Shown piece by piece: positions 16,313 to 28,558 of a DNA stretch of 45,869 nt; position 1 is the stretch's first letter; each line of letters begins with the position of its first letter. The DNA lies in assembly GCA_020832375.1 (NCBI GenBank), contig JAFIEW010000020.1, forward strand, positions 1-45,869, given 5' to 3'. Below the pieces are notes generated by a model. That model searched no databases. It saw only the letters and a program-made list of their open reading frames with translations, and was not told the origin of the DNA. The DNA comes from Cyclobacteriaceae bacterium. GTDB lineage: Bacteria; Bacteroidota; Bacteroidia; Cytophagales; Cyclobacteriaceae. The translations under genes were made by a program, and so were the position numbers.

Positions 16313-19300
16313 ATGGCCTTGGCAAATAGTAACCAAATCCAAAGAAAAAATTTCTCTTCCATCAAAAAGGTTATTGACTATCCTGACTTTTTGGATGTTC
16401 AACTTAGATCTTTTATTGATTTCTTTCAAATTGATACCACCGCTGAAAAGAAGGAGGAGGAAGGTCTTTACAAGGTGTTTAATGAAAACTTTCCTATATC
16501 TGATTCTCGTGAGAACTTCGTGCTTGAGTTCGTTGATTACACTATCGACCCTCCGAAGTATTCTGTAGATGAATCTATCGATAGAGGACTCACTTATTCT
16601 GTTCCATTAAAGGCGAAATTACGTCTTCTTTGTAACGATGAAGAAAATGAAGATTTCGAAACCATTGAACAAGAGGTATTTCTCGGTAATATACCTTATA
16701 TGACCGAGAAAGGATCTTTTGTAATCAATGGGGCAGAACGAGTGATCGTTTCACAACTACATAGAAGTCCTGGTGTTTTCTTTGCTCAAAGCAAACACAC
16801 CAACGGCACTAAGCTGTATTCAGCAAGGATTATACCTTTTAAAGGATCTTGGATAGAGTTTGCTACGGACGTAAATAGTGTCATGTATGCTTATATTGAC
16901 CGTAAGAAAAAGTTTCCTGTAACTACGCTACTTCGTGCTATAGGATTTGGAAGTGATAAAGATATTCTTGAACTTTTTGGACTCAGTGAAGAGATTCAAA
17001 ATAAGCCGGCTAAACTTAAAAAAGTAGTTGGTAGAAAACTAGCAGCGAGAGTTTTAAGAACTTGGACAGAAGACTTTGTTGATGAAGATACAGGAGAGGT
17101 TGTATCTATTGATCGTAATGAAGTACTTCTTGAAAGAGATAGCATTATTACCGAAGATGATATCGAGACAATCCTCGATTCAGGGTCTGATTCTGTAATT
17201 CTACATCGAGAAGATGTAAATATTTCAGACTTTACAATCATATATAATACGCTTCAGAAAGATAATTCGAACTCAGAAAAAGAGGCTGTTGAACAAATAT
17301 ATCGCCAGTTAAGAAATACAGAAGCGCCGGATGAGCAAACAGCACGGGATGTAATTCAAAACCTTTTCTTCTCTGACAAGAGATATGATCTTGGTGAAGT
17401 TGGTCGATACCGTATTAATAAAAAGTTAGGTTTAGACTCTAGTTCTGATGTTAGGGTTTTAACTACTCAAGATATCATAAGCATTGTTAAATATTTGATT
17501 GGTTTGATCAATGCAAAGGCTGTTGTAGATGACATTGATCATTTGAGTAATCGTAGGGTTAGAACGGTTGGAGAACAGTTATATAGTCAATTTGGTGTTG
17601 GTCTTGCAAGAATGGCAAGAACCATCAAAGAACGGATGAACGTTAGAGATAATGAGGATTTCAAGCCTGTTGATTTGATCAATGCTAGAACGCTATCTTC
17701 AGTTATCAACTCGTTCTTTGGAACCAATCAGTTGTCTCAGTTTATGGATCAAACGAATCCATTATCAGAGGTAACTCATAAAAGAAGAATGTCAGCTCTA
17801 GGGCCCGGTGGTCTTTCTAGAGAGAGAGCAGGTTTTGAGGTGCGTGATGTTCACTACACCCATTATGGTAGATTATGTACTATTGAAACTCCAGAAGGTC
17901 CTAACATTGGTTTGATATCATCCCTCTGTGTTCATGCTAAGGTAAATAGTATGGGTTTTATTGAAACACCTTACAGGGAAGTTAAGAGCGGAGTGGTGGA
18001 CATGTCTGGTAATGTGAAGTATTTGACTGCGGAAGAAGAAGATACTCACAATATAGCACAAGCTAACGCTCCACTAGATGATATGGGGCGATTTATTAAT
18101 GATAAAGTTAAAGCTCGTTATGAAGGTGATTTTCCTATCACGGATCCAGGCGAGTTAACTTATATGGACATTGCACCTAATCAGATCGTTTCGGTTGCAG
18201 CTTCAATGATTCCATTCTTGGAGCATGATGATGCGAACCGTGCTTTGATGGGATCTAACATGCAGCGTCAAGCTGTACCTTTGTTGCGTTCCGAGGCACC
18301 TATCGTGGGTACAGGATTAGAACCACGTATTGCCCGTGACTCTAGAGCTCTTGTTATCGCGGAAGAAGATGGTGTTATAGATTATGTTGATGCAAATGTA
18401 ATCAGAGTAAAATATGACCTTTCAAAGGAGGATGAGTTGATCAGCTTCGACGGTACAATTAAATCTTATCCAATGATTAAGTTTAGAAGAACTAATCAGG
18501 ATACTTGTATTAATCTACGACCTATAGTCGTTAAGGGGCAGAAAGTTAAGAAGGGAGACATTCTTTGTGAAGGTTATGCTACTGAAAAAGGAGATCTTGC
18601 TTTAGGACGTAACTTAAAGGTTGCATTTATGCCTTGGCAAGGTTATAATTTTGAGGATGCTATCGTAGTATCAGAGAAACTTGTAAAAGAAGACGTTTTC
18701 ACTTCAATTCACGTTGAAGAATTTGAATTAGAAGTAAGAGATACTAAAAGAGGCGAAGAGGAGTTGACCAGTGAGATTCCTAATGTAAGCGAGGAAGCTA
18801 TTAAGAATCTTGATGAAGATGGTATCATCCGTGTTGGGTCAGAAATCAAAGAGGGAGATATCCTTATTGGTAAGATTACTCCTAAAGGAGAGACAGATCC
18901 GACCCCGGAAGAGAAGCTTCTAAGAGCGATCTTTGGTGATAAGGCAGGTGATGTTAAAGATGCTTCTATGAAAGCTTCTCCTTCTCTTAGAGGTGTGGTT
19001 ATTGATACTAAACTTTTTAGTCGACCTAAAAAAGATAAAGATCAAAGGGCTAAAGCTAAGAAAGAGGTTGAATCACTGAAGGCTACTTATGCAAGGGACT
19101 TAAATAAACTTCGCACTCAGATGATTGAGAAGCTCACCATTCTTTTAGATGGTAAAACTTCTAATGGAGTAAAACATAAGTTTGGAGATGAGCTTATTAG
19201 TAAAGGAGTAAAATTCAATAGAAATAATATTGAACAAAATTTGTTCCCTGATAAGAATATTTACCGAGACGAAAGTAATTATAATATACCAGAGGAGGTT

Positions 19301-20191
19301 AACCTTTTGGCTGATGTGGTAATTGAGGACTGGGTTGAGGATCAGAGTACGATGTCTTTGATCCATCAAATGGTAAAAAATTATAATAATCGCCGAAACG
19401 AATTTGGTGGTCGCTTCAAAAGAGATCGCTTTACCGCTGAGGTTGGAGATGAATTGCCTGCAGGGATTGTTAAATTAGCTAAAGTATATGTAGCTAAGAA
19501 GCGTAAACTAAAGGTAGGAGATAAGATGGCAGGTCGTCACGGTAATAAAGGTATCGTTGCTAGGATTGTTAGGGAGGAAGATATGCCTTTCCTAGAAGAC
19601 GGAACTCCTATGGATATTGTACTTAATCCACTAGGAGTACCATCAAGGATGAACTTGGGTCAGATTTATGAGACAGTTTTGGCTTGGGCAGGTGAAAAAC
19701 TAGGTAGATATTATGCTACTCCTATTTTTGATGGAGCCACGGCCGATCAAGTAGATGCAGAATTAAAAGAGGCTGGTCTCCCTGATTTCGGTAATGCTAC
19801 CCTATATGATGGCTTAACGGGCGATAAGTTTGATCAAAAGGTGACTGTTGGTATTATTTACATGCTTAAACTAGGTCACTTAGTTGATGATAAGATGCAC
19901 GCAAGATCTATAGGACCATACTCACTCATTACTCAGCAACCTCTTGGTGGTAAAGCACAATTTGGTGGTCAGCGTTTTGGTGAAATGGAGGTGTGGGCTC
20001 TTGAAGCTTTCGGTGCTTCGCATGTACTTCAAGAAATCCTTACGATTAAATCTGATGATGTGATCGGTAGGGCGAAGGCTTACGAAGCTATTGTCAAAGG
20101 TGAAAATATGAATAAGCCAAATATCCCTGAATCTTTCAATGTATTGGTTCACGAGCTTAGAGGTTTAGCATTAGAAATCACGCTTGACTAA
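16313..20191 (+). CDS. rpoB: RNA polymerase subunit beta
   Basis: 1292 residues, core polymerase subunit with the fork loop, protrusion and flap. The rifampicin region is intact: [17 protein letters not shown] from residue 471, with D479, H489 and S494 matching E. coli D516, H526 and S531, so a rifampicin-sensitive enzyme is expected. The C-terminus has the RHGNKG-type segment ([13 protein letters not shown]) near residue 1072 and the [16 protein letters not shown] clamp connector near 1217. rpoC follows after 54 bases. Confidence 0.99.
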   Translation: MALANSNQIQRKNFSSIKKVIDYPDFLDVQLRSFIDFFQIDTTAEKKEEEGLYKVFNENFPISDSRENFVLEFVDYTIDPPKYSVDESIDRGLTYSVPLKAKLRLLCNDEENEDFETIEQEVFLGNIPYMTEKGSFVINGAERVIVSQLHRSPGVFFAQSKHTNGTKLYSARIIPFKGSWIEFATDVNSVMYAYIDRKKKFPVTTLLRAIGFGSDKDILELFGLSEEIQNKPAKLKKVVGRKLAARVLRTWTEDFVDEDTGEVVSIDRNEVLLERDSIITEDDIETILDSGSDSVILHREDVNISDFTIIYNTLQKDNSNSEKEAVEQIYRQLRNTEAPDEQTARDVIQNLFFSDKRYDLGEVGRYRINKKLGLDSSSDVRVLTTQDIISIVKYLIGLINAKAVVDDIDHLSNRRVRTVGEQLYSQFGVGLARMARTIKERMNVRDNEDFKPVDLINARTLSSVINSFFGTNQLSQFMDQTNPLSEVTHKRRMSALGPGGLSRERAGFEVRDVHYTHYGRLCTIETPEGPNIGLISSLCVHAKVNSMGFIETPYREVKSGVVDMSGNVKYLTAEEEDTHNIAQANAPLDDMGRFINDKVKARYEGDFPITDPGELTYMDIAPNQIVSVAASMIPFLEHDDANRALMGSNMQRQAVPLLRSEAPIVGTGLEPRIARDSRALVIAEEDGVIDYVDANVIRVKYDLSKEDELISFDGTIKSYPMIKFRRTNQDTCINLRPIVVKGQKVKKGDILCEGYATEKGDLALGRNLKVAFMPWQGYNFEDAIVVSEKLVKEDVFTSIHVEEFELEVRDTKRGEEELTSEIPNVSEEAIKNLDEDGIIRVGSEIKEGDILIGKITPKGETDPTPEEKLLRAIFGDKAGDVKDASMKASPSLRGVVIDTKLFSRPKKDKDQRAKAKKEVESLKATYARDLNKLRTQMIEKLTILLDGKTSNGVKHKFGDELISKGVKFNRNNIEQNLFPDKNIYRDESNYNIPEEVNLLADVVIEDWVEDQSTMSLIHQMVKNYNNRRNEFGGRFKRDRFTAEVGDELPAGIVKLAKVYVAKKRKLKVGDKMAGRHGNKGIVARIVREEDMPFLEDGTPMDIVLNPLGVPSRMNLGQIYETVLAWAGEKLGRYYATPIFDGATADQVDAELKEAGLPDFGNATLYDGLTGDKFDQKVTVGIIYMLKLGHLVDDKMHARSIGPYSLITQQPLGGKAQFGGQRFGEMEVWALEAFGASHVLQEILTIKSDDVIGRAKAYEAIVKGENMNKPNIPESFNVLVHELRGLALEITLD

Positions 20192-20245
20192 TTAAATTAC
20201 AACAATTCGGCTATGTAGCCTTTTGAAATAAAGACCTATATCGAT

Positions 20246-23200
20246 ATGGCATTTAGAAAAAATAAAAAGCTAAACAACGACTTCACCAAGGTGACGGTGA
20301 GCTTAGCATCTCCTGAGTCTATTTTAGAGAGCTCTCATGGAGAAGTTACTCAGCCAGAGACCATCAACTATCGTACGTACAAGCCTGAAATGGGAGGTTT
20401 GTTCTGCGAAAGAATTTTTGGTCCTACAAAAGATTGGGAGTGTCATTGTGGAAAATATAAAAGAATCCGATACAAAGGTATTATTTGTGACCGATGTGGG
20501 GTAGAAGTAACAGAAAAGAAAGTTAGAAGGGAGAGAATGGGACATATCGAGCTGGTCGTTCCTGTAGCTCATATTTGGTATTTTCGTTCTTTGCCTAATA
20601 AAATTGGTTATTTACTAGGTCTTCCAACGAAGAAGCTCGATCAGATTATTTATTATGAGCGTTATGTTGTTATCAATGCAGGTATTAAAGAGGAAGACGG
20701 TATCAATTACCTTGACTTCTTAACTGAGGACGAATATTTAGATATTAAAGATAAATTACCTCGGGAGAATCAGCAATTAGAAGATGATGATCCTAATAAA
20801 TTTATCGCTAAAATGGGTGCAGAGGCATTGGAGATGTTATTGTCAAGGATAGATCTCGATGAACTTTCTTATGCATTAAGACACCAAGCTGCAACTGATA
20901 CCTCCCAGCAGAGAAGGATGGAAGCCCTCAAAAGACTTAAAGTAGTTGAGTCTTTTAGAGATGCGAGGACAAGAATCGAAAATCGTCCGGAGTGGATGAT
21001 TATTAAAATGGTACCTGTTATTCCGCCTGAGCTACGCCCATTAGTGCCCCTAGATGGAGGACGTTTCGCAACTTCAGACTTAAATGATCTATACAGAAGA
21101 GTTATTATTCGAAATAACCGATTGAAGCGCTTGATGGACATCAAAGCTCCTGAGGTGATTTTAAGAAATGAAAAGAGAATGCTTCAAGAGGCTGTTGATT
21201 CTCTTTTTGACAACTCAAGAAAAGTAAATGCTGTAAGGTCTGACGGTAATAGAGCTTTAAAATCTTTAAGTGATATGCTTAAAGGTAAGCAAGGTAGGTT
21301 TAGACAAAACCTTCTGGGTAAGCGTGTTGACTATTCTGGTAGATCTGTAATCGTTGTAGGTCCTGAATTGAAACTTCATGAATGTGGTTTACCGAAGGAT
21401 ATGGCGGCTGAACTTTTCAAACCCTTTATCATAAGGAAATTAATAGAGAGAGGAATAGTTAAGACGGTTAAGTCTGCTAAGAAGATTGTTGATAGAAAGG
21501 ATCCTGTGGTTTGGGATATTCTTGAGAATGTTTTGAAAGGCCACCCTGTATTATTGAATAGAGCCCCAACACTTCATAGATTGGGAATTCAAGCTTTTCA
21601 ACCTGTACTAATTGAGGGTAAAGCAATCCAGTTGCACCCGCTTGTATGTACAGCTTTTAACGCTGACTTTGACGGTGACCAAATGGCAGTTCACGTACCA
21701 CTTGGGCATGAGGCTATTTTGGAGGCGTCTACTTTGATGCTTTCAGCAAATAATATGCTAAATCCTGCAAATGGAGCACCAATCACTGTACCATCGCAGG
21801 ACATGGTATTAGGTCTTTACTACCTATCAAAAGGAAGAAAGTCTACGTCTGAAGTACCTGTAAAAGGGGAAGGGATGAGGTTTTATTCATCTGAAGAGGT
21901 AATTATTGCGCTTAATGAAGGCAAACTTGATAAGCATGCTAATATTCATGTTAGACTTACCAAGAAGGATGAAGATGGCAATGAATATAAAGAAATGATT
22001 GAAACTGTGGCTGGTAGAGTCGTTTTCAACCAGTTCGTTCCTGAGGAAGTTGGCTACATTAATGAGTTGTTAACTAAGAAAAAACTTCAGGGTATCATTT
22101 CTGTGGTACATAAGAAGGCAGGGATAGCAAAAACAGCTGCGTTCCTAGATAATATAAAAACTTTAGGTTTCCAAATGGCATATAAAGGTGGTTTATCCAT
22201 TGCCCTCACGGATGTAAAAATACCTGAAGAGAAAGACGGCCTTGTTGCTCAGGCGAAAGAGGAAGTTGATGCTGTACTCAATAACTATTATATGGGATTG
22301 ATTACAGACAATGAGAGATATAATCAAGTAATTGATATTTGGACAAGGATAAATTCCCTACTTACAAATACCTTGATGAATCAGCTCGAAAATGATGATC
22401 AAGGATTTAACTCAATTTACATGATGATGCACTCTGGTGCACGTGGTTCAAGAGAGCAAATTCGTCAATTAGGTGGAATGAGGGGACTGATGGCTAAGCC
22501 ACAGAAGAATCTTCAAGGTTCAGTAGGTGAAATTATTGAAAACCCAATTCTTTCCAACTTTAAAGAAGGACTCGATGTAATTGAGTACTTTATTTCTACT
22601 CACGGTGCTCGTAAAGGTCTTGCTGATACTGCACTGAAGACAGCTGATGCTGGATACCTCACAAGAAGATTGGTAGACGTGGCTCAAGATATGGTTGTCA
22701 ATGAAAGAGATTGTGGTACGCTTAGAGGATTAACTGTTTCAGCGTTAAAAGACAATGAAGAGGTAGTCGAGTCTTTATCGGAGAGAATACTTGGTAGAGT
22801 TTCTGTACATGATGTATATGACCCTATTTCTGAGGAATTGATCATAAAAGCTGGTCAAGAAATTACGGAAGAATTAGCTGAAATAGTAGAAGAGTCTTCT
22901 ATTGAAGAAGTAGAAATAAGGTCTGTATTGACTTGTGAAACTACACAAGGGGTATGTAGCTTGTGTTATGGTAGAAACTTAGCTACTGGTAATATGGCGC
23001 ATCGCGGTGAGTCGGTTGGTGTAATTGCAGCTCAGTCTATTGGTGAACCTGGAACTCAACTTACATTAAGAACATTCCACGTAGGTGGTACAGCTTCTAA
23101 TATTGCTGTTGATGCAAAGCTTCCAGCCAAATACGATGGTATTATTGAGTTTGAAGAATTAAGAGCCATTAATACAACTAATGATGATGATGAAAAAATA

Positions 23201-24559
23201 ACCATCGTCATGGGAAGATCTGGTGAAATAAAAATCGTTGATCCTAAGTCAAAGAAAGTTTTAGCAGTAAATAATGTACCTTATGGTGCTTTGCTTCAAG
23301 TTGAGGAAGGACAACAAGTAACAAAAGGGCAAGAGCTTTGCAGATGGGACCCATATAATGCTGTAATCTTATCAGAATATGATGGAGAAGTTGATTATGA
23401 AAGTATTGAAAGAGGAGTAACCTATAAGGAAATCTCTGATGAGCAAACTGGGTTTAAAGAGAAAGTAATTGTTGATTCTCGTGATAAAACAAAAAACCCA
23501 GCTGTTATTGTGATTCCATCAGATGGGTCTGAGAGTAAAGGTTACAATATACCTGTAGGAGCTCATTTGGAGGTTGATAAAGGACAGAAAATCAAAGCGG
23601 GGCATATCCTAGCTAAAATCCCAAGATCAGCTGGTAAGTCAAGAGATATTACTGGTGGTTTACCTAGGGTAACAGAATTATTTGAAGCAAGAAATCCAAG
23701 TAACCCAGCAGTAGTTAGTGAAATTGATGGAGTTGTTTCATACGGTGGGATTAAAAGAGGAAACAGGGAGATCTTTGTAGAATCTAAAGACGGTGTAAAG
23801 AAAAGATATTTAGTATCGCTTTCTAAGCATATCTTGGTACAAGATAATGATTTCGTGAAAGCTGGTGCTCCACTATCAGATGGAGCTATTACGCCTGCAG
23901 ATATTCTTTCTATAAAAGGTCCTACCGCCGTTCAGGAATATTTAGTAAATGAAATACAAGAGGTATATCGACTACAAGGTGTAAAGATAAACGACAAGCA
24001 TATTGAGGTTATCGTTCGTCAAATGATGCAGAAAGTAGAGGTACTAGACTCTGGTGATACGATATTCATGAAAGGTCAATTGGTTAATAAATTCCAGTTT
24101 AGAGATGAAAACGACCAAATTCTTGATAAAAAATTAGTTGTGGAGGCGGGTGATTCTACTCGATTTAAACCAGGACAGATTATTACAGGTCGTGAGTTGA
24201 GAGAGGAAAATAGCCAACTCAAGAGAAAGGATTTAAAACTAGTAGAGGTAAGAGACGCGCAGCCAGCCGTTTCCAAGCCTACACTCCAAGGAATTACACA
24301 AGCTAGTTTAGGAACAGAAAGCTTTATTTCAGCTGCCTCATTCCAAGAAACTACAAAAGTGTTAAGTGAGGCTTCTATTAAGGGTAAAACAGATTACCTA
24401 ATGGGGCTTAAGGAAAATGTAATTGTAGGGCATTTAATACCAGCGGGTACGGGTTATGCTCACTACAAGAAAATGGTTGTAACTCATAAAGATGAGTACC
24501 ATGAAACTTCTGATGCTAATGACTCATCAGTAAAGACGAAAGAATTAGCTGAAAAGTAA
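20246..24559 (+). CDS. rpoC: RNA polymerase subunit beta'
   Basis: 1437 residues. The catalytic loop NADFDGD is at 472-478, with D474, D476 and D478 binding the active-site Mg. The N-terminal zinc ribbon has C66, C68, C81 and C84; the second zinc site lies in [11 protein letters not shown] (about residues 898-908). The C-terminal ~90 residues contain the conserved [14 protein letters not shown]. The tail after ~1405 is polar (Ser/Glu/Lys). Confidence 0.99.
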   Translation: MAFRKNKKLNNDFTKVTVSLASPESILESSHGEVTQPETINYRTYKPEMGGLFCERIFGPTKDWECHCGKYKRIRYKGIICDRCGVEVTEKKVRRERMGHIELVVPVAHIWYFRSLPNKIGYLLGLPTKKLDQIIYYERYVVINAGIKEEDGINYLDFLTEDEYLDIKDKLPRENQQLEDDDPNKFIAKMGAEALEMLLSRIDLDELSYALRHQAATDTSQQRRMEALKRLKVVESFRDARTRIENRPEWMIIKMVPVIPPELRPLVPLDGGRFATSDLNDLYRRVIIRNNRLKRLMDIKAPEVILRNEKRMLQEAVDSLFDNSRKVNAVRSDGNRALKSLSDMLKGKQGRFRQNLLGKRVDYSGRSVIVVGPELKLHECGLPKDMAAELFKPFIIRKLIERGIVKTVKSAKKIVDRKDPVVWDILENVLKGHPVLLNRAPTLHRLGIQAFQPVLIEGKAIQLHPLVCTAFNADFDGDQMAVHVPLGHEAILEASTLMLSANNMLNPANGAPITVPSQDMVLGLYYLSKGRKSTSEVPVKGEGMRFYSSEEVIIALNEGKLDKHANIHVRLTKKDEDGNEYKEMIETVAGRVVFNQFVPEEVGYINELLTKKKLQGIISVVHKKAGIAKTAAFLDNIKTLGFQMAYKGGLSIALTDVKIPEEKDGLVAQAKEEVDAVLNNYYMGLITDNERYNQVIDIWTRINSLLTNTLMNQLENDDQGFNSIYMMMHSGARGSREQIRQLGGMRGLMAKPQKNLQGSVGEIIENPILSNFKEGLDVIEYFISTHGARKGLADTALKTADAGYLTRRLVDVAQDMVVNERDCGTLRGLTVSALKDNEEVVESLSERILGRVSVHDVYDPISEELIIKAGQEITEELAEIVEESSIEEVEIRSVLTCETTQGVCSLCYGRNLATGNMAHRGESVGVIAAQSIGEPGTQLTLRTFHVGGTASNIAVDAKLPAKYDGIIEFEELRAINTTNDDDEKITIVMGRSGEIKIVDPKSKKVLAVNNVPYGALLQVEEGQQVTKGQELCRWDPYNAVILSEYDGEVDYESIERGVTYKEISDEQTGFKEKVIVDSRDKTKNPAVIVIPSDGSESKGYNIPVGAHLEVDKGQKIKAGHILAKIPRSAGKSRDITGGLPRVTELFEARNPSNPAVVSEIDGVVSYGGIKRGNREIFVESKDGVKKRYLVSLSKHILVQDNDFVKAGAPLSDGAITPADILSIKGPTAVQEYLVNEIQEVYRLQGVKINDKHIEVIVRQMMQKVEVLDSGDTIFMKGQLVNKFQFRDENDQILDKKLVVEAGDSTRFKPGQIITGRELREENSQLKRKDLKLVEVRDAQPAVSKPTLQGITQASLGTESFISAASFQETTKVLSEASIKGKTDYLMGLKENVIVGHLIPAGTGYAHYKKMVVTHKDEYHETSDANDSSVKTKELAEK

Positions 24560-24563
24560 TCTT

Positions 24564-24896
24564 ATGAGTGAAGAGAAAAAAGAGCCTAAAGCATCTCAAA
24601 AGAATCAATTAAACATAGAGCTCCCTCAGGATATAGCTGAGGGAGTCTATGTTAATTTGGCAATGATTGCTCATTCTAACAGTGAGTTTGTGCTTGATTT
24701 TATTAGAACTATGCCAGGAGTTCCAAAGGCTAAAGTCAAATCAAGAGTTGTAATGACGCCAGAGCATGCTAAAAGATTGCTTTATGCGTTGCAAGAAAAT
24801 ATTAAGAAATACGAGAAAAGTTTTGGTTCTGTTCGTCAGTCTGAAGGTGCTCCAAAGTTTCCAATTAATTTTGGAGGAACAATGGGGGAAGCTTAA
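24564..24896 (+). CDS. DUF3467 protein
   Basis: 110 residues, matching the DUF3467 family, which is widespread in Bacteroidota and of unknown function. After a charged, likely disordered N-terminus (1-15), the core LNIELPQDIAEGVYVNLA (about 17-34), SEFVLDFIRTMPG (about 40-52), ARVVMTP-like KSRVVMTPEHAKRLL and ENIKKYEKSFG form a compact alpha/beta domain. It starts 4 bases after the rpoC stop, so it is translated from the rpoBC mRNA and is expected to be made with RNA polymerase. No nucleotide-binding or catalytic motif is visible. Confidence 0.88.
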   Translation: MSEEKKEPKASQKNQLNIELPQDIAEGVYVNLAMIAHSNSEFVLDFIRTMPGVPKAKVKSRVVMTPEHAKRLLYALQENIKKYEKSFGSVRQSEGAPKFPINFGGTMGEA

Positions 24897-24917
24897 AAGC
24901 CTGATTAAAAATAAAAT

Positions 24918-24942
24918 AGGTTTTGGTTATTAAAACCTTTTA
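24918..24942 (+). terminator. Terminator after rpoBC-DUF3467
   Basis: AGGTTTT (24918-24924) pairs with AAAACCT (24932-24938), 7-base loop, followed by TTT. It is AT-rich and so weak to moderate. It overlaps the -33 box of the rpsL promoter. Confidence 0.55.
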
Positions 24943-24952
24943 CTTATTTTTG
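24923..24952 (+). promoter_or_regulatory. Promoter of rpsL-rpsG-fusA-rpsJ
   Basis: TTG at 24923-24925, 19-base spacer, TATTTTTG at 24945-24952, then GCAGTCC as at the tRNA-tuf P2 promoter. Leader of about 50 bases to rpsL. The -33 box lies in the terminator hairpin of the preceding operon. Confidence 0.88.
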
Positions 24953-25009
24953 CAGTCCGAATTTTAGTTTGGGAGAGTAAAATAATATAAAGATAAATAA
25001 AAATAGTAA

Positions 25010-25390
25010 ATGCCTACTATACAACAACTAGTAAAAAAAGGGCGTAAAAAATTGACTTCAAAGTCTAAATCGCCAGCTTTGGACTCTTGTCCACAAAGAA
25101 GAGGTGTATGTACAAGAGTATATACAACTACACCGAAGAAGCCAAACTCAGCAATGAGAAAAGTGGCAAGGGTGCGTCTTACTAACGGAAAAGAAGTTAA
25201 CGCTTATATTCCAGGAGAAGGACACAACTTACAGGAACACTCTATTGTGTTAATTAGAGGAGGAAGAGTAAAAGATCTTCCAGGTGTTAGGTACCATATC
25301 GTAAGGGGTGCACTTGATACAGCTGGTGTGAATGGTAGACTTCAAAGAAGGTCCAAATATGGTGCAAAACGCCCGAAGGATAAGAAATAG
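25010..25390 (+). CDS. rpsL: 30S ribosomal protein S12
   Basis: 126 residues. uS12 sits at the decoding centre. The TPKKPNSA loop (41-48) with K43 and K44, and VKDLPG with K88, have the wild-type residues whose replacement gives streptomycin resistance elsewhere, so sensitivity is expected; D89 is the usual methylthiolation position. First gene of the str unit; 15 bases before rpsG. Confidence 0.98.
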   Translation: MPTIQQLVKKGRKKLTSKSKSPALDSCPQRRGVCTRVYTTTPKKPNSAMRKVARVRLTNGKEVNAYIPGEGHNLQEHSIVLIRGGRVKDLPGVRYHIVRGALDTAGVNGRLQRRSKYGAKRPKDKK

Positions 25391-25405
25391 AAATTCAATA
25401 ATACA

Positions 25406-25873
25406 ATGAGAAAAGCAAAACCAAAAAAGAGATATATTCTTCCTGATCCTAAGTTTCAGGATACGCTTGTGACAAAGTTTGTTAACTACATGATGCAAGC
25501 GGGTAAAAAAAATGTTGCCTACAGGATTTTTTATGATGCAGTCGATATCGTAGAAGAGAAAACAGGTGAAAATGGACTTGAAACTTGGAAAAAGGCTTTG
25601 AATAATATCATGCCTGCAGTTGAGGTTAAAAGCCGTAGAGTAGGTGGTGCTACTTTTCAAGTACCAATGGAAGTAAGACCTGAAAGAAAGACTTCTCTTG
25701 GAATTAAATGGATGATTTCTTATGCTAGAAATAGAGGTGAAAAGTCCATGACTGAAAGGTTGGCGGGAGAGATCATTGCAGCTTCAAAAGGCGAAGGCGC
25801 AGCTGTAAAGAAAAAAGATGATACTCATCGTATGGCTGAAGCAAATAAAGCATTTTCACATTTTAGGTTTTAA
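25406..25873 (+). CDS. rpsG: 30S ribosomal protein S7
   Basis: 155 residues. uS7 nucleates assembly of the 30S head. PDPKF near the N-terminus, the hairpin segment [16 protein letters not shown] (about 72-87) contacting the E-site tRNA, and C-terminal [12 protein letters not shown] are typical. In E. coli S7 represses the str mRNA between rpsL and rpsG; the gap here is only 15 bases, with no obvious structure. Confidence 0.98.
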   Translation: MRKAKPKKRYILPDPKFQDTLVTKFVNYMMQAGKKNVAYRIFYDAVDIVEEKTGENGLETWKKALNNIMPAVEVKSRRVGGATFQVPMEVRPERKTSLGIKWMISYARNRGEKSMTERLAGEIIAASKGEGAAVKKKDDTHRMAEANKAFSHFRF

Positions 25874-25879
25874 TAAGTA

Positions 25880-28012
25880 ATGGCTAAGAAAGATTTAAGA
25901 TATTTGAGGAATATCGGTATCATGGCTCACATAGATGCCGGTAAAACAACTACCTCTGAAAGAATACTTTACTACACCGGTCTTACCCATAAAATTGGTG
26001 AGGTTCACGATGGTGGAGCTACAATGGACTGGATGGAACAAGAGCAGGAGCGTGGTATTACCATTACTTCTGCTGCCACTACTACATTCTGGAAGTACCC
26101 AACAACTCAGGGTCAAGTACAGGATGATACTAAAGAATACAAGGTTAATATCATTGATACTCCAGGACACGTTGACTTTACCGTAGAGGTAGAGCGTTCT
26201 CTTAGAGTGCTTGATGGCGCCGTTGCTTTATTTTGTGCAGTTTCTGGGGTAGAGCCTCAATCTGAAACAGTATGGAGACAAGCTGATAAGTATAGAGTGC
26301 CTCGTATTTGTTTTGTGAACAAAATGGATAGGGCTGGAGCTGACTTTTTTAACGCTGTTGCTGAAATCAAAGATAAATTAGGAGCTAATCCTGTACCTCT
26401 TCAGGTTCCAATAGGTGCCGAAGATACTTTCAAAGGAGTAGTTGATTTGATTTTGAATAAAGCCATTATTTGGAATGATGAAGATCAGGGTATGACCTAT
26501 AAGGTAGAAGATATACCTGAAGATTTAGTGGATACAGTAGCAGAATGGAGACAAAATCTTGTTGAGTCTGTAGCTGAATATGATGATGCTTTGTTAGAGA
26601 AGTTCTTCGAAGATCCAAATTCAATTACGGTTGAAGAAATGATGAGCGCAATCCGTGAAGCGGTAATTGACTTATCGTTTAGTCCTGTAATGTGTGGATC
26701 AGCATTCAAAAATAAAGGTGTTCAAGCATTATTGGATGCTGTATGTGCTTATCTTCCTTCACCAGTTGATTTACCAGATATTGTTGGTGTCAATCCTGAT
26801 ACAGACAAAGAAGAAGTTAGAAAGCCTGAGTTAGACCAACCTTTTAGTGCACTTGCATTTAAGATCGCAACGGATCCATTTGTTGGTAGGTTAGCATTTA
26901 TGAGGGTCTATTCCGGTACTCTTGATGGTGGTTCTTACATATATAATATGAGAACTAGAAAGAAAGAGCGTATTTCAAGACTTTTACAAATGCATTCAAA
27001 TAAGCAAAACCCTATCGATAGGGTTGAGGCTGGTGACATTTGTGCTGGAGTTGGTTTTAAGGATATCAAAACTGGTGATACATTAACTGACGAGAAAAAT
27101 CCTATTGTTCTTGAATCAATGGAATTCCCAGAGCCTGTAATTGGGTATGCTATTGAGCCTAAAACTCAAGCTGATGTAGACAAAATGGGTATGGCTATCT
27201 CTAAGCTAGTTGAGGAAGATCCAACACTTCATGTTGAAACTGACCATGAGACTGGACAAACAGTTCTTAGAGGTATGGGTGAATTACACTTGGAAATCAT
27301 CATTGATAGACTTAAAAGAGAGTTTAAGGTAGAGATCAATCAGGGAGCTCCTCAAGTCGCTTATAAAGAATCTATAACTTCAAGCATTGAACATAAGGAA
27401 GTTTATAAAAAGCAATCTGGTGGTAAGGGTAAATTTGCTGATATTGTTTTTGAAATTGGACCAAAGGAAGGTGAAGAGCCGGGTTTAGAGTTTCAAAATG
27501 CAATTGTTGGTGGTGCTATACCTAAGGAATTTATACCTGCGGTTCAGAAAGGCTTTGAAGAAGCTATGAAGAATGGACCATTAGCCGGGTATCCAATGGA
27601 TAGTATGAAGGTTAGATTGTTCCATGGTTCATTCCACGATGTGGATTCAGATTCTCTATCTTTCGAAATGGCTGCTCGTTTAGGTTATAAGGCTGCGGCT
27701 AAGCAAGCCAAACCTGTCTTGTTAGAGCCAATTATGAAGGTTGAGGTTGTCACGCCGGATGAATTTACTGGATCAGTAACTGGTGACCTCAACAAGAGAA
27801 GAGGTTTAATGAAAGGTATGGACAGTAAGGGGACAGCATCCATTGTAAAGGCGGACGTACCATTGGCTGAATTATTCGGTTATGTTACTGACTTAAGAAC
27901 AATTACTTCTGGAAGAGCAACGGCTTCACTGACATTCTCTCATTACGACAAGGTACCAAATAATATTGCCGAAGGCATCATTGCTAGTGTAAAAGGAGAG
28001 GCTGCTAAATAA
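25880..28012 (+). CDS. fusA: Elongation factor G
   Basis: 710 residues. EF-G drives translocation and, with RRF, ribosome recycling. AHIDAGKT at 16-23 (P loop), RGITI near 60, DTPGH near 93 and NKMD near 149 form the GTPase; domains II-V follow, including the domain IV segment [13 protein letters not shown] and the final [13 protein letters not shown]. 6 bases after rpsG and 9 before rpsJ. tuf, the usual next gene in E. coli, is replaced here by rpsJ. Confidence 0.99.
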   Translation: MAKKDLRYLRNIGIMAHIDAGKTTTSERILYYTGLTHKIGEVHDGGATMDWMEQEQERGITITSAATTTFWKYPTTQGQVQDDTKEYKVNIIDTPGHVDFTVEVERSLRVLDGAVALFCAVSGVEPQSETVWRQADKYRVPRICFVNKMDRAGADFFNAVAEIKDKLGANPVPLQVPIGAEDTFKGVVDLILNKAIIWNDEDQGMTYKVEDIPEDLVDTVAEWRQNLVESVAEYDDALLEKFFEDPNSITVEEMMSAIREAVIDLSFSPVMCGSAFKNKGVQALLDAVCAYLPSPVDLPDIVGVNPDTDKEEVRKPELDQPFSALAFKIATDPFVGRLAFMRVYSGTLDGGSYIYNMRTRKKERISRLLQMHSNKQNPIDRVEAGDICAGVGFKDIKTGDTLTDEKNPIVLESMEFPEPVIGYAIEPKTQADVDKMGMAISKLVEEDPTLHVETDHETGQTVLRGMGELHLEIIIDRLKREFKVEINQGAPQVAYKESITSSIEHKEVYKKQSGGKGKFADIVFEIGPKEGEEPGLEFQNAIVGGAIPKEFIPAVQKGFEEAMKNGPLAGYPMDSMKVRLFHGSFHDVDSDSLSFEMAARLGYKAAAKQAKPVLLEPIMKVEVVTPDEFTGSVTGDLNKRRGLMKGMDSKGTASIVKADVPLAELFGYVTDLRTITSGRATASLTFSHYDKVPNNIAEGIIASVKGEAAK

Positions 28013-28021
28013 TAACATAGT

Positions 28022-28327
28022 ATGAATCAGAAAATAAGAATAAAATTAAAGTCTTACGATCACAATTTAGTAGATAAGTCTTCTGAAAAGATCGTAAAAG
28101 CTGTAAAGACAACGGGGGCTGTTGTTAGTGGTCCAATTCCATTACCTACAGATAAGCAAATTTATACCGTTCTACGTTCTCCTCACGTGAACAAGAAGTC
28201 AAGGGAACAATTTCAGCTATGTACTTACAAGAGACTAGTTGATATTTATAGTAATAGTCCTAAGACAGTAGATGCATTGATGAAGCTTGAATTACCAAGC
28301 GGTGTTGATGTTGAGATAAAGGTGTAA
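28022..28327 (+). CDS. rpsJ: 30S ribosomal protein S10
   Basis: 101 residues. uS10 is a 30S head protein and, as NusE, partners NusG/NusB in transcription. [15 protein letters not shown] at the N-terminus and [23 protein letters not shown] mid-protein (split here: [12 protein letters not shown] then QLCTYKRL) are characteristic. It is the last gene of the str unit: a strong terminator follows and the rest of the S10 cluster has its own promoter. Confidence 0.98.
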   Translation: MNQKIRIKLKSYDHNLVDKSSEKIVKAVKTTGAVVSGPIPLPTDKQIYTVLRSPHVNKKSREQFQLCTYKRLVDIYSNSPKTVDALMKLELPSGVDVEIKV

Positions 28328-28350
28328 ATCTTTTATAATATGATGAATTA

Positions 28351-28390
28351 AAATTCGTGATCAAATTTATTTGGTCACGAATTTTTTTTT
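28351..28390 (+). terminator. Strong terminator between rpsJ and rplC
   Basis: A 15-bp stem, 28351-28365 with 28370-28384, contains one G-U pair and a TTTA loop, and is followed by T residues to 28390. It is one of the best terminators in the window and splits the str unit from the S10-spc-alpha unit. Confidence 0.92.
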
Positions 28391-28465
28391 CTGCACATGC
28401 ATGGAAACTATCTGAGTTATATTTTCTGATATTGCTGATTTTCAGCGAAAAAGTTAGACATATAA

Positions 28466-28496
28466 TTGGTAAACTCAGTATGGTTTCATAAATTTG
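28466..28496 (+). promoter_or_regulatory. Promoter of the rplC operon (S10-spc-alpha)
   Basis: TTG at 28466-28468, 20-base spacer, TAAATTTG at 28489-28496, then CATTCC. It restarts transcription 75 bases after the rpsJ terminator. Confidence 0.85.
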
Positions 28497-28507
28497 CATT
28501 CCTTTTT

Positions 28508-28527
28508 GGGGTTTATATGTAAACTCC
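28508..28527 (+). promoter_or_regulatory. Leader hairpin of rplC mRNA
   Basis: GGGGTTTA/TAAACTCC (28508-28515/28520-28527), eight pairs with one G-U and a TATG loop, a few bases after the expected transcription start and 31 bases before the rplC ATG. Possible autoregulatory site for a protein of the operon (in E. coli L4 acts on the S10 leader) or a 5' stabiliser; function is inferred. Confidence 0.45.
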
Positions 28528-28558
28528 TCATGTTCAAATTAATAACTAAAAGATAGCA

